From positions 1,757,132 through 1,821,131 of the forward strand of contig MU001503.1 of NCBI GenBank assembly GCA_010093485.1: DNA of 64,000 bases. Direction: 5' to 3'. Below are positions 29,975 to 42,000 of this stretch, piece after piece. Made by a program: the position numbers and the translations under genes. Numbering within the stretch: the first letter of the stretch is position 1; the number at the start of each line of letters is the position of its first letter. The notes below the pieces were generated by a model, which worked only from the letters and a program-made list of their open reading frames with translations, searched no databases and had not been told where the DNA came from. Origin of the DNA: Karstenula rhodostoma CBS 690.94 (lineage: Eukaryota > Ascomycota > Dothideomycetes > Pleosporales > Didymosphaeriaceae).

Positions 29975-30676
29975 ATGTCGCTCCCAGAGTACAAGCAAGC
30001 CTTCATCAAGGACTGCGTCGAGGCAGGCGCCCTCAAGTTCGGTACCTTCACCCTCAAGTCCAAGCGCATCTCGCCCTACTTCTTCAACGCGGGCCTGTTC
30101 CACCGCGCCGACCTGCTGCGCTCCATCTCCTCGGCGTATGCTCACACGCTGGCATCGCACTCCAACGCAGACCCCTCGTTCCAGTTCGATGTCCTCTTCG
30201 GCCCAGCCTACAAGGGCATCCCGCTTGCCGCCACCGCCGTCGACAAGCTCGCCGACCTAGACATGTCCAAGTACGGCAAGAAGAGCTACAGCTTCAACCG
30301 CAAGGAAGCCAAGGACCATGGCGAAGGCGGCAACATCGTCGGTGCCTCGCTCAAGGGCCGGAAGATTGTCATTGTAGACGACGTCATCACCGCTGGAACC
30401 GCCATCCGCGAGGCCATTGACATTATCAAGAGGGAAGGCGGCGAGCTCGTCGGCATCATCGTCGCGTTTGATCGCCTGGAGAAGACGCCGAGCGCGACCG
30501 ACGACGACGGTCAGCCCAGGCCGAGTGCCATTGGTGAGGTCAGGAAACAGTACCGCATTCCGGTGCTGCCTATATTGACGCTCGACGACGTGGTCGAGTA
30601 CCTGCGGGGTTTGGGCAGCGCCGAGGACCTGAAGCGGCTGGACGAGTACAGGGAGAAATACCGGGCGAGCGATTAG
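29975..30676 (+). CDS. URA5: Orotate phosphoribosyltransferase
   Basis: Intronless, 233 residues, normal length. The PRPP-binding loop [13 protein letters not shown] is at 131-143. The N-terminal [20 protein letters not shown] (21-40) and [14 protein letters not shown] (72-85) are the other conserved parts of fungal OPRTase. The enzyme makes orotidine 5'-phosphate from orotate and PRPP in de novo pyrimidine synthesis, as a cytosolic dimer. The chosen ATG has a good context (CAAAATGTC). The frame is open further upstream but overlaps the Tim23 promoter and start, so the upstream part is not coding. Confidence 0.97.
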   Translation: MSLPEYKQAFIKDCVEAGALKFGTFTLKSKRISPYFFNAGLFHRADLLRSISSAYAHTLASHSNADPSFQFDVLFGPAYKGIPLAATAVDKLADLDMSKYGKKSYSFNRKEAKDHGEGGNIVGASLKGRKIVIVDDVITAGTAIREAIDIIKREGGELVGIIVAFDRLEKTPSATDDDGQPRPSAIGEVRKQYRIPVLPILTLDDVVEYLRGLGSAEDLKRLDEYREKYRASD

Positions 30677-31506
30677 AGGGCAACGCTAACGACTTCACGA
30701 TGTACGACGATATAGGTAGAATGGCATGATGGTGGTCTGAATGGGTTTCTGCACTGCAGGGCTAGCGTTGCGGAAAAGCGTGGCTGCAGACTGCAGCATT
30801 GAGCCATCGTTTTGTGCATGCACTTGCTTTCGGGAAAGGCTTCGAGAGGTTGCGTTGCCGTCACACGGTGGATGAATCAACCACCTCATTGTGCCCCGTT
30901 TCGAACCATGGTGCGACGGCTCCATGCCATGTCGCACATAGCAGTCTGAGAACCACACATTTATGGATGCTGTCAAGGTCACGAGCCGGCAGCACTTGCC
31001 GACCTGGCCTGAACCCGCTACTCAGCAAAGTGAGGACCATCCAAACGGCGGCATGCTAGTGGTCCCTGGCACGCGAGATGCAACGCAGTCTCTGTCCAGC
31101 GTCTCCGTCTCCGTCTCCGTCTCCGCATACCGTAAAGTAGCCATGATTGTTATTGACTAACGCTCCGCTCACACACCCAAAGAGCCATGCTCCTGCCTCG
31201 TCCGGCATTGGCTACTCAGCCCTGCGCCCACCGCTGTGTTTGTCCATCTTGGCAGCTTAGACCAACAACTGCACCCCCGACGCGCCCATGTGTCCTCTTC
31301 CGCTCTTGTACTGCCAAAGTGATTCGCTTCCCGGCTGACGCCTGGGTATACTTGTGTTTGCAGCTTCTATGACGCACCTGGCATTCGCTGGCGTCGTGTC
31401 TCTCACTGGTCGGCTTCGTCTCCAGCAACGAAGCCCCTAGCAACTGTGCACAGGAACACCTGGAGTCGGTCGTCCGCCACACGCTCGCTCCTCCCCCCTC
31501 GCGTCC
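30677..31506. other. Intergenic region with GTCTCC microsatellite
   Basis: 830 bp with no supported gene. A hexanucleotide run, four units of GTCTCC, lies at 31101-31124 on the plus strand. It precedes the mannosidase gene and probably includes its promoter. Confidence 0.5.
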
Positions 31507-33387
31507 ATGATGCGTCCCAGAATAAAGATGCCGCGCCGGATGGCACCGAACCAGCCACTGTCGCGCCGGCACAAGCGCAACCTCTCGTACGCCTTCGTCG
31601 TCGCATTCGTCTTCGCGATTGTATACGTCTTCAATGGGCGGCCGGGCGACCCCATGGCCGTGTCCTTTGTCCAGCACGAGGCATACATGAACGACCGCGC
31701 AAACACCCATGACATCGTGGTAGGAGACTCGTACGACTGGCGGACCGCGCCGTTCGTCAATACCATATCCGACTACATACCATTGCCCGTTGGCACGCCG
31801 AAGAAACTGCCGAAAGTGCAATTCGACTTTCCGCCGGAGACATCCTCGCAGAGGGCGAAGCGAGAGGCGCGCCGGGTTGCAGTCAGGCAAGAGTTTCAGC
31901 GCAGCTGGGAGAACTACCGGACCTTTGCATGGGGCCAGGATGAGCTCGCACCGATTACAGGGCAAGGCGCCGAGTCGTTCGGAGGCTGGGGCGCGACGCT
32001 TGTGGATGCGCTGGACACGCTGTGGATCATGGGCCTGAAAGACGACTTCTACGAGGCTGTCGAGGCAGTGGCGGCCATTGACTTTGGCGTGTCTGAGTCC
32101 GTCACAATCAGCGTGTTTGAGACCACGATTCGCTATCTGGGTGGGCTGCTCTCGGCATACGATTTGAGCCACGAGAAAGTGCTGCTGGAAAAGGCTATAC
32201 AGCTGGGCGAGATGCTCTACCGCGCGTTCGACACCACGCCTAACAACTTCCCATTAGACAGGCTCCTGTTAGAGAACGCGAAGAACAAGAGCGGCTCCAA
32301 TGCGGACAGCAGCATCTGTTTTGCGGCGCTGGGGTCTCTGACCATGGAGTTTACGCGGCTGGCCCAAGTCACGCAAAAGAACAAGTACTACGATGTCGTG
32401 GCTAAGGTCACGAACTTTCTAGACCGTGCCCAAAACGAGACTAATATCCCAGGATTATTTCCTATCTGGATCAATGCGTACAGAGAGACGATCATCGGTA
32501 CGACGTTCACGGCCGGCGCAATGGCAGACAGCTCCTACGAATACTTTCCAAAGATGGTGGCACTGCTTGGTGGTCTGGAGCCGATATACGAAAAGCTATG
32601 GAAGGACTCCAGCGCGATGATCGACAAGCACATGCTCTTCCGGCCCATGCTCCCCGACACCGAGCCCGGCAAGGACCTACTCTTCAGCGGCGACGTGACC
32701 ATCACAGGCGAAGACGTCAAGTTAGACGCAGAGATGCAGCATTTAACATGCTTCATCGGCGGCATGTTCGCGCTCGGAGGCCGTCTTATGCCCGACCAGC
32801 ACCACGTCGACCTCGGCGCGAAGCTCACCGAGGGCTGCATCTACGCCTATGCCGCGATGCCGAGCGGCATCATGCCTGAGATCTTCGACATCGCGTCCTG
32901 CGCTTCGCGCACCTCCTGTCCCTGGAACGTCACCTCCTGGGAAGAAGAAGTGCTCAGCCGCAGTGGCTATAATAAAGAGCACGCGGACTTTGAGGGCATC
33001 TTGGAAAAGGAAAAACTGCCCCCCGGCTTCACCTCCCTCCGCGACAAGCGTTACCTCCTCCGCCCTGAGGCCATCGAGTCCGTCATGATCATGTACCGCA
33101 TCACCGGCCACGAGGAGTACCTCGATCATGCGTGGGACATGTTCACGTCTGTTGTCCGCGCTACGCAGACGCCCTTTGCCAACGGCCAGGTCTTCGACGT
33201 CACGGCCGATCCGCCGGCTGAACCGGAGAATAAGATGGAGAGCTTCTGGTTCGGCGAGACGCTCAAGTACTTTTATCTTGTGTTCAGTCCGCCCGATATG
33301 ATCAGCCTTGACGAGTGGGTTTTCAATACCGAGGCGCATCCGTTCCGCAGGCCGGAGTCGCGGAAGACGGGGACGAGGGGGAATTAG
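31507..33387 (+). CDS. ER class I alpha-1,2-mannosidase (GH47)
   Basis: Intronless, 626 residues. A type II membrane anchor (about residues 26-43, LSYAFVVAFVFAIVYVF) follows a basic N terminus (RRHKRN). After a roughly 90-residue stem comes the GH47 catalytic barrel: ESFGGWGATLVDALDTLWIM, FETTIRYLGGLLSAYD, YEYFPKMVALLG, HLTCFIGGMFALGGR, LRPEAIESVMIMYRITG, ESFWFGETLKYFYLVFS and finally FNTEAHPFR, whose Thr binds Ca2+ in this family. Cys-rich CASRTSCPW matches the insertion seen in fungal members. The enzyme trims Man9 N-glycans in the ER and early Golgi. It is closest to the MNS1 class by plan, although one of the Golgi-type paralogues is possible. Intact. Confidence 0.95.
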   Translation: MMRPRIKMPRRMAPNQPLSRRHKRNLSYAFVVAFVFAIVYVFNGRPGDPMAVSFVQHEAYMNDRANTHDIVVGDSYDWRTAPFVNTISDYIPLPVGTPKKLPKVQFDFPPETSSQRAKREARRVAVRQEFQRSWENYRTFAWGQDELAPITGQGAESFGGWGATLVDALDTLWIMGLKDDFYEAVEAVAAIDFGVSESVTISVFETTIRYLGGLLSAYDLSHEKVLLEKAIQLGEMLYRAFDTTPNNFPLDRLLLENAKNKSGSNADSSICFAALGSLTMEFTRLAQVTQKNKYYDVVAKVTNFLDRAQNETNIPGLFPIWINAYRETIIGTTFTAGAMADSSYEYFPKMVALLGGLEPIYEKLWKDSSAMIDKHMLFRPMLPDTEPGKDLLFSGDVTITGEDVKLDAEMQHLTCFIGGMFALGGRLMPDQHHVDLGAKLTEGCIYAYAAMPSGIMPEIFDIASCASRTSCPWNVTSWEEEVLSRSGYNKEHADFEGILEKEKLPPGFTSLRDKRYLLRPEAIESVMIMYRITGHEEYLDHAWDMFTSVVRATQTPFANGQVFDVTADPPAEPENKMESFWFGETLKYFYLVFSPPDMISLDEWVFNTEAHPFRRPESRKTGTRGN

Positions 33388-34049
33388 GATGAGGAAGGAG
33401 GGGAGCGTTTCGGAAGTGTTTTGCTTGATACCCGTTCGGAGCGAAGGGCTTTGGATATTACGTGTGTCGTTTCTGCATACAGGCTTGTGAGTGTACATTA
33501 TAACGGCATCGGCATGGCGACGGCGTTTGGATGATTTCCTTTGTACGTTGGATAGACGGCATTTCGGATGGGCACTCGAACAGAATATTATGCTGTTCGA
33601 CATCATGGCCATTTGGTTGGATGTATTCCTGGATATCGGATGGCAGCAGTAGGGTTGTCTTGCTACACAGTGTTCGCATACATGTACAGTTCGGCTTCGG
33701 CAGATTTGGGTGGCGCAGCGCAACAACACAGCCACACCGCTGACGTCGCTTTGGTGAAGACCTCCCAGATCCGCCTCCAAATGTCTCGCACGTTATTGGG
33801 CCGAGCTTGACCACGCGGATCATATATCACGAGGTGGCGTGGCGCACAGCGACTTTAACAGAACGCACGGCTGCGTTGCACACGTAGTCTTCAACTGTCC
33901 CCAGGCAGCAGCTTTCCTGTTGAACGAGCCCGCGTCACGCCCACAGGTCTTGAGTTCACGAACGCACTCCGCACCCGCCCAGCGCGGTTGAGACTGCTAA
34001 AAAAACAGTACCCCAAACCCCGTGGACCGCCTAGGCCAGCAAAAACAAA
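33388..34049. other. Intergenic stretch, no gene recognised
   Basis: The 3' UTR of the mannosidase and promoter of the zinc-finger gene. Overlapping minus-strand frames are antisense shadows. Confidence 0.45.
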
Positions 34050-35948
34050 ATGGATCTTCCCCCCGGCCCTCTTCCCCTCAGCGAAGCTGACTTCCTCGAC
34101 TTCATCTACAACTACTTCAAGGCCGAATACGCCCCCATCCGATGGATCTTCGCCTCCACCGCCGAAGCGGTGCCCCTCCAGGCCAAGCGCTGGCTCGCCA
34201 TGGGCGACCACCTCTCCCCCACTGCCTTCCGACCCGCCGACCCGCGGGCACACGCAGACCTCCAGTCCCTCGAGTACTGCATCCGGAAATGGAACCTGGA
34301 CGGCGCCTTCGTCAAGGGCATTGTTGTGCGGTACGCCAAGTACAGGGTGCACGAGCGGCTGGAGAAGAAGCTGTATGAGTGTCTGCGAGGAGATCTCATG
34401 GTGCGCAAGGCGCTGAAGGAGAAGGCGATGATTGACCGTCTGTGGCCGTCTCCGGTGCCGGCGAATCTGCCGAAGGAGCTGCTGCAGCGGGGTGTGCAGG
34501 TGCGCCAGTGGTATGGGTACATGTTCTTCAAGTACTTCCGGTTGCTGCGGGCCGAGGACGACTTCTCGTTCAAGCCGGAGGTCGCACACGCGCTGAAGAG
34601 TGCGGGGACGTTGATGTTGGTGCCGTTCGCGGAGCACATATCTGCTGGGCCAGTGGAGCCTATTAGGACGATTATGTCAAATGGGGCGAGTTTTGTGAAT
34701 GCACCGAAAGCGAGGAATAGGGAGAGGGAGGCGAGAGGGTTCGGGGAGCCAGAGAAGCTAGAGATCCGGTTTGATTCTCCGGGGGATGTGCAGAATACTG
34801 TGGCGAGGAGCGTGGTGCGGCAGTGTCGGTGCCTGAAGTGCGGGACGCTCAGAGACGTGCAGGTCGCAGTGTTGATTGATCCGACGCCGGGGGGCTCAGC
34901 ACCACAGGGCTCGCAGAGCGCGCAGAGGAGGCCGAGTAACCCGAATACATCGGCATCCAGGAGCAACAATCCGTCGAAGATGAGCCAGCGGTATGCTCCT
35001 GGCTACGACATGCCTGGCTCCCAGGAGACAGCGCAGCGACAAGCACTCCCGCCGCAGGTGGAGCTGCACAATGCTTCTCCGGGCGTGCGGTCGCCGTCAC
35101 CCGTGCAGAAGAAACAGTGTTCGGCATGCACGTTCTTAAACTATCCCGAGCTCACGGTCTGCGAGATGTGTCAAAACGCCCTACCGGAGACGTTGACAAC
35201 GAAGCCGGTTAGCCCAGCACAACGGCCCGCCGCGAAGCCAGCGCATGCGCATTCGGTCTCTCTGCCAGCGAATTCGCGGTCCGAGGAGTTGAAGAACGAA
35301 GAGAGACCAGGGCTCCTGGGCAAGGTGAATAGATACAGTCTCGGTATCGGCTCCTCGCTGTACTCCTTCTCGCCCTTCTCGCTCGCCCAGCAACAACAGT
35401 CGACCGACCAAGCCGCGAACACACCCACCAATGAACTTCGCGTTAATGGACCTCTCCCGGGCGCATCAAGAACCACAGACGCACCGCAGGAGCGTCACAC
35501 GCAGACAACAGCGCCCGCACATTCGCAGCAACGCCATCCCCCAGCGCCTGACCAAGAACAACAACAACAAGTGCAAGAAGAACCCCCAACCACTCCTCTA
35601 GTGACCCCACCTTCACACTCCGACTCCCTCTCTAACCACCCTGAGATGACACTGATGCCCCTTACCCCACCCCCTATCTCCACATCCTCCCTCCGCCGCA
35701 CCACGCCCCTCGGCCTCCCGCAAAATCTGATGGACGAGTATGTCCCTGTCTCGCCGCCCCTCGCGCACGCTGCAGAAGATGAAGAAGATGCGGGCTGGGG
35801 CGCTGGGTGGGGCGAGGTGAGGAGAGATGAGGTTAGTGATAACGAGGGGGAGGAGGAGGGGGAGAAAGACAGGAAGATGGGGATGGTAGATTTGGACGAG
35901 GTGGCGAGGGAGGAGATGGGGGTTTGGGGGGAGAGGGAGGATGAGTGA
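34050..35948 (+). CDS. NZF/RanBP2-type zinc-finger protein of unknown function
   Basis: Intronless, 632 residues. The conserved N-terminal half (about 1-280) is soluble and helical (FLDFIYNYFKAEYAPIRWIF, LEYCIRKWNLDGAFVKGIVV) and contains a CRCLKCG pair. A RanBP2/NZF-type finger follows at about 357-374: CSAC, 10 residues, CEMC, with the TF signature (CTFLNYPELTVC) used by NZF domains that bind ubiquitin. The remainder is low-complexity (Ser/Pro/Gln-rich, QQQQQ) and ends in a strongly acidic tail (DEEDAGWGAGWGE and EGEEEGEKDRKMG). The even reading frame and clear codon bias support a real gene. Ubiquitin binding is an inference from the finger type; the rest is uncharacterised. Confidence 0.85.
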   Translation: MDLPPGPLPLSEADFLDFIYNYFKAEYAPIRWIFASTAEAVPLQAKRWLAMGDHLSPTAFRPADPRAHADLQSLEYCIRKWNLDGAFVKGIVVRYAKYRVHERLEKKLYECLRGDLMVRKALKEKAMIDRLWPSPVPANLPKELLQRGVQVRQWYGYMFFKYFRLLRAEDDFSFKPEVAHALKSAGTLMLVPFAEHISAGPVEPIRTIMSNGASFVNAPKARNREREARGFGEPEKLEIRFDSPGDVQNTVARSVVRQCRCLKCGTLRDVQVAVLIDPTPGGSAPQGSQSAQRRPSNPNTSASRSNNPSKMSQRYAPGYDMPGSQETAQRQALPPQVELHNASPGVRSPSPVQKKQCSACTFLNYPELTVCEMCQNALPETLTTKPVSPAQRPAAKPAHAHSVSLPANSRSEELKNEERPGLLGKVNRYSLGIGSSLYSFSPFSLAQQQQSTDQAANTPTNELRVNGPLPGASRTTDAPQERHTQTTAPAHSQQRHPPAPDQEQQQQVQEEPPTTPLVTPPSHSDSLSNHPEMTLMPLTPPPISTSSLRRTTPLGLPQNLMDEYVPVSPPLAHAAEDEEDAGWGAGWGEVRRDEVSDNEGEEEGEKDRKMGMVDLDEVAREEMGVWGEREDE

Positions 35949-37251
35949 GGGTTAAGGGGCGGGTTTGGGGATAGGCTGCTGGGATGGTGTTGTACATTTG
36001 TATTTATGAGGTGATTTGTCCACGCTATTCATCCCACGGAACCAGAACTTCCGTTCTATACGAGATGTTGACATTGGACCGTAGTCGTCACTGTGCGAGA
36101 GGTCGCTGACGCGCAGCTTCCTCCAAACCTATAGTCGCCCAATCAGGCCACACTAGCTGGGGCGCGTGCGGATGATGCACCTTCGGATGACCGCAACACA
36201 ACGACTCGTCAAACCACCCTCACGCCATCCAAGCTCCTGGAATCACCGCTTGCCCGAGTCCGGAACACCTGCCCGCCGATTTTGCGCCGGAATCCCGAGC
36301 GTGGTCGTAAAGAAGGTTTGCGCCATCCAAGCAGATGATCCCAAGCGGTCGTTCCCGACAGCAGCAGTGCACCACAGCGATCAAGGACCTCAAGGAGCAC
36401 AACGTCTGTATTCCTTCAATAGCTCGATAAAAACGTGGAGAGCGACGCTTTTTGCTGCTTTCGGTTTAGCTGGTTACAGCTCCACCATCTTCCCCGCAAA
36501 CCCCCGACCACCCAAGGATATGCGTGTTCTAGTCTACATTCTTCCTGCAGCCAGCGGATCTGGCCATCATCCGTACCGTTCCCAGGCTTTCAAGGTTCTC
36601 CGCGTGTTCGCGACCCCACTCAATTTTCCGCAACGCCGGCTCTAACGTCCGCATCACCGATCGAGCGCTGGCGTTGTGGTTGTGCGGATCGCCCAGCCAT
36701 CGAAGATGCGTGATCATTTGCAATAACGAAACACAGAGCTTTCATCAACAGTTAATACTCATTAGCAGCAGCTGTGATAAGTGATCTGGCTATGCTTAGG
36801 AGAAGTAGTATCGTGCGGACATCCTGCGCCATGGTTTCACTCATGAATTCAAAAGGGGGTGGACATTCAAACGCTAATGCCTTGTCGGACCATGACCATG
36901 GCATCTTCACCGAGCGTGCGTAGCCACTCACAGCTACGACCTTGCCGGGAGTATACTAGACCACAGGTCAGCCCCTCCCTTAGTGTCGCCGTTGCTCCAG
37001 GACGAGAGAGATCTGGGCTGATCGACACCAGAAGGGGGTCAGCATGCAACTCGCAACCAATCCTCGATCCTCTGCACGGCTCCGCCCTGTGCTATTGCGG
37101 CGCTGCATTCAGAGTATTTGAGTATGCCGGGGCCGTACGCTGTTTAACATCAGTATTCGGCAGTTTGCTTTCAGCCCGGCTTTGGCAGACATAAGTATTG
37201 TTTATTGACATATCCTGCATCTTCTTATATTTTGAACCTGGTCATTTCAAC
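35949..37251. other. Intergenic stretch, no gene recognised
   Basis: 1.3 kb before the transporter gene. Frames at 36166-36645 and 36859-37194 on the plus strand are open but lack motifs and codon bias, and overlap minus-strand frames. Probably promoter and 5' UTR of the transporter in the last part. Confidence 0.4.
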
Positions 37252-38584
37252 ATGGCACATCACAACGAGAGTCTGCGCGAGAGGACGCTCAACAACGAGA
37301 ACCTTGCCGGCCCCGAAATCAATCGAGCTGGTGTTAGTGAAGACCATGCAGATCTGATAGATCGAACACACAATAACGGAAATCTCACTGCACCTACGCT
37401 AGACATGAGTGCTCCCTTGGAGAAAGACTTCAGCAACAGTAATGCCGCATCCGGTCACCTTCTTTCCTTTGACGTTAACAGTCCAACAGGTCCATACAGC
37501 AATGGATACCATCAGCATCTGGATACCAGTCAAGATTCTCAGACTGCACTCAGGAAGATACGAACGGCTGGCAGTATCTCGATCACACCGGAGTTGTTCG
37601 AGAAGCTTTATCTCTCACCGCAGACCAGGGTACACGGTGATTTGCGAAGGACAGTTGGCAACCCGACCCCTCTGTAAGCTTAAAGCCCATCTCATTTGAT
37701 GTCCTCGCTGACTTTGTAGGGCGCTCATCGGCTTCCTGATCTCACTCACGCCGTTGAGCATGGACCTGATGGGTTGGAGAGGCGCGGGCGGTAACGGTGA
37801 GTCTCTACTGGATGGACGCGATGACTCAAGTCATGCTGATTACACTTCCGCAGGCGCCGCCGGAACCGGTACATACTATTTCTTCGGTGGCCTTTTGATG
37901 ATACTTGGATCTCTCGGCGAGGTCAGCGCAACGACACTTCGTTTCTTCTCGGTCCATACTGACGTCTGCAGTTCCTTATCGGCAACACATTTCCCTTTGT
38001 GGTCTTCGGTTCATTTGGCGCCTTCTGGCTCGGCTGGGCAGCCACCCTCCAGCCTTTCTACAATGCGTACGGCGCATACTCGACAACCGACGTCGCTGCG
38101 GACGGCCTCGCAACCGTGGGCTTCCGCTCTAGCTACGGTAGGCCTGCGACCGCCCATCTCTGCAAACTGAACATACACTGACTAGCATGTCTAGCCTTCT
38201 TTTTCGTCGCCATGGCGATCCTCTGCTTTATCTACATGATCTGCTCTCTCCGCACCAACATGTGTTTCTTTATGATTTTCTTCACGATCACCTTGGCCTT
38301 CTGCATGCTCGCGGGATCGTACTTTGAAGCAAACAACGGGAACCTCGCCCGATCTCATAACCTGCAAATTGCGGGCGGAGCACTTGCCTTCGTCACTACT
38401 CTGTTCGGCTGGTGGATCTTCATTGCGATCATGCTCGCGAGCTTGGACTTTCCATTCGAGGTCCCAGGTAGGTGATGAGAGACGGAGATAAATATGAGTA
38501 AATGCTGACGTCGGTACAGTCGGTGATCTCTCGGGGTTCATAAAGGGTGCGACAGAGAAGAGGGCGAGGTCCGAGAGTGTGTAG
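37252..38584 (+). CDS. GPR1/FUN34/YaaH-family acetate or ammonium transporter
   Basis: Six exons, 37252-37673, 37720-37796, 37854-37921, 37972-38137, 38195-38467 and 38520-38584, give 356 residues. All five introns are about 46-57 nt. The long hydrophilic N terminus (about 1-125) contains several imperfect repeats of the type ERTLNNENLAGPEI / DRTHNNGNLTAPTL. The family motif GNPTPLALIGFLIS (NPAPLGL in most members) opens the first of six helices: LIGFLISLTPLSMDLMGW, TYYFFGGLLMILGSLGE, FLIGNTFPFVVFGSFGAFWL, FFFVAMAILCFIYMI, MCFFMIFFTITLAFCMLAGS and GGALAFVTTLFGWWIFIAIM. It sits in the plasma membrane and exports or imports acetate or ammonium in related fungi. It is the last gene before the AT-rich block. 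Confidence 0.93.
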
Positions 38585-38828
38585 AGCGTGATGGAAAGTA
38601 ACCAATAGGAGGGTTAGAGTACGAGGACACTCGTACCGAGTGAGATACAAGGGCAGCCTAAGAGAGGTAACATTTACTTAAAAATATGGATTAGGCCTCT
38701 TAGGTTTAATAGTATATATTTAATACTAGTAAATTATTATTACTTATAAAACTTTTATTTTACTTTCTATAGTACTATAAATACTAGGGAGGAGTATATT
38801 AGATAATATTTAGTATTTATATTTTAAT

Positions 38829-39074
38829 TATAAGGGTTAATTTAACCTAAGGTTAAATCCCCTTATAGGATATTTACTTACCTTTAAGCTTAGGCCTTAT
38901 CTAGTAGCCTATATATAGATTAGTTAGTAGATCTTAAATACCTAGTATATAGAGAGTTTCTTCTTAGAATTTTTTCTATTTTAGTATTTTAAGTTTAGTT
39001 TTAATTTATATAGTTTTTTCTATTTATTTAATTCTAAGAATATTTATTTTATTTAGTTATATTTTAGCCTTATA
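38829..39074 (+). repeat. Left LTR of the Gypsy-type element
   Basis: 246 bp, begins TATAAGGGTTAATTTAACC and ends GCCTTATA. It differs from the right LTR at scattered positions that are mainly C/T or G/A transitions (for example ACTTACC versus ATTTACC). Confidence 0.9.
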
Positions 39075-42000
39075 TTAAACTTAAGACCCTTTCTTTTAAC
39101 TAGAAATTAGTAATTATAATATCTACCTTTAGCTTTTTAAATATAGAAAGGTTTATTAAAATTCTAAAATTTTTTTTTAAATTAACTATTAAGGTATTAG
39201 AATATCCTCTAAAGTCCTTATTAAAAACTAGCTATTAAGATACTAGAATATTCTCTAAAGTTCTTATTAAAGGCTAGCTATTAAAGTACTAGAATATCTT
39301 TTAAAATCCTTATTAAAGACTAGTTATTAAAGTGCTAGAATATCCTTCTAAATTTTTTAAACTCCTTTAAAAACTTATTAATATTAGGTATTTTTAGTAG
39401 AATTAACTATTATAAAGGTTAAATCCCTTTTAGATAAAAGTATATATCTATTATAGATATATTAAAAATAATATATATACTCTTAATAAATAGGCTTAAA
39501 ATATAATTAATTATCTATTTATTACTTATACCTTATTTATCTAAACTTACTTTTTACCTTTATAGTAAATATTAATTTATATAATATTTTTATTTTAAAT
39601 AGCTTTTTTTTCTTATTTACTTTACTTCTAAATAGCTCTATACTTACTATACTACTATCTATAACTAAGTATATAAAAATAAAACCTTTAGTATCTAGAT
39701 AATTTATTAATAGGAATCTAATACTTTTTTTTTAAAGTTATACTAAGACTTATTTTATAAGCTATACTACTAAAGTAATAATAGTTTTTAATTTTAATAA
39801 AAAAAACCTTAATAATATTTTAAAGATAAATAACTCCTATTATAGTATAATTATAGGTAAAATACTATATATACTATTCTAAAATTACTTACCTATTCTA
39901 ATATAAAAATAGATATTAGTAACTAAAACCTTTAATATATAACCTTCTTATAAGCTAGAAAACCTATTCTTCTAAATTAAACTTTTCTTACTAGAACTAG
40001 ATATCTAGTTATCTAAAGGTACTAAAGAATACCTAGCTAATATTAGTAAAGTTAAGAAGGAATTAGGCCTCTATTAGAATTCTAGAACTAGAAATTATAA
40101 AGAAAAAGAAAATAACTTTAAGACTAGTCTATAAGTAACTAGACTATAAAAGTTAAAGAAAGTATTTAAATTATATATAGCCTTTACTAATATTAATATA
40201 ATTATTCTAGATTTAATTACTTTAAATAGAAAATATTTAGAAATTTTAAACTACTAAGGTCTAGAATTTATTATTACTTCTAATATATATATAGGCTATA
40301 TTAAGACTAATATAATTCTATTTATTATAAAACTATAGCTTATAATCTTATTCTAATATATATATAAAGTATAGAACTAGTAATAAAAGCTAGTCTAATA
40401 AAATACTAATTTAAATAATAAAATTAATATTATAATAGACTCCTAAATATAGACTTAAAAGGAAAATAGTTATCTATAAACTAAAATTATAAAATTAAAA
40501 AAAATTACTAAGACTAAGAATTAACTAATATAGGAAATAATTAGTAACTTAGATAATAATAATAATTTTAAGTTATTCTACTAGTTTAGTACTTCCCCTA
40601 TTAAGCTAGTATCTACTATTAAATATAATACTAAACTAGTTACTCTAAAAATAGATAGTTAGTAAGGTATAGATTATTTTACTATAGATTAATATATTCT
40701 AAAAGTAAATACCCCTAATAAACTTTTCTATAAAGTACTAAACCTTTACTATATAAAGTACTAAGCTCGCTAGAGTAAATATCTATCTCCTAAAATTCTA
40801 GACCCTAATAAGTTTAATAGTAATAAGACTTAGTTTAAGCTATAGTTCTATTTACTAGAGATTAAAATTAAGTCTAATATAGATTATTTTTAATAAAATA
40901 CTCCTAAAGAATATATTATAGCTATTACTAATTATATTAATATATAGCTAGAAAGCTATACTTTTAAAATTTTTAATATCTAGAAATAGTAGTAATTAAC
41001 TATATCTCTTATAGGTTTATATAACTACCTCTAAGCTATATTTATACTACTAAACTAGAATATTAATATCTATACTAATTTCTAAAAAATAATATTTCTA
41101 TTTAAAGAAGATATAAACTTATTTATTATATAGTATAATATATTTATAAATTAGGCTAGGTTTTATTCTAATAATTCTAAAGAGATACTCTATAAAAAGC
41201 TCTATATAAAGCTTACTAACTAGTTTACCTAGAATACTATTAATTCTACTATAAATTATAATAAATTTTATACTATTATTTATAAGCTATATAAAGTCTT
41301 TAAATATAACTATTAAGCTAATTATAACTAATTTATTCCCTCTATTCTATACTATTATAAGGAATTTTTATTATAAATAGTTACTTTAGCCCTTTATTAT
41401 ACTATAGGACTACCTAAAAATACTATAGTAGAATTAACTCTAAAGTACTAATCTACTAACCCTAAATATAGGTATTCTAGAGAGTAGTATTATAAAAATT
41501 AAATATATTATAACTACCTCTTTAAAAACTATATTTACTATAATTATTTTATTAAACCCTATAATAGGTATATTATTACTACTATTATAAAAGTTTAAAA
41601 AAAGAATAAGACTTATTTCTTTCTAGAATCTAGTAATAAATATACCTCTAATAAAGACTTTAAATTAGATTTTAAATTAAAAAACTAGAGGTACTAGTTA
41701 ACTCTAGACTAGTACCCCTAATAGGAGTAGTAGGTATAGAACTAATTAACCTATAGAAGCTAGTATTTTACTCTAAGAAGTATTATACTAATTCTAAAAG
41801 TATTTAAATCTCTAACTTATTTAGAGGAATACCTTTTATACTTTCTATAATATTTTAAAATAATAGATATAAGGTTTATATATATAGTCTTATTAATTCT
41901 AGTATATTTATATATAATCTTATTACCTTATAGTTAGAGAAAGTACTAAGGTACTAACTTAGTATTAAGTTAATATAGCTTAAATATCTAATCCCTCTTA

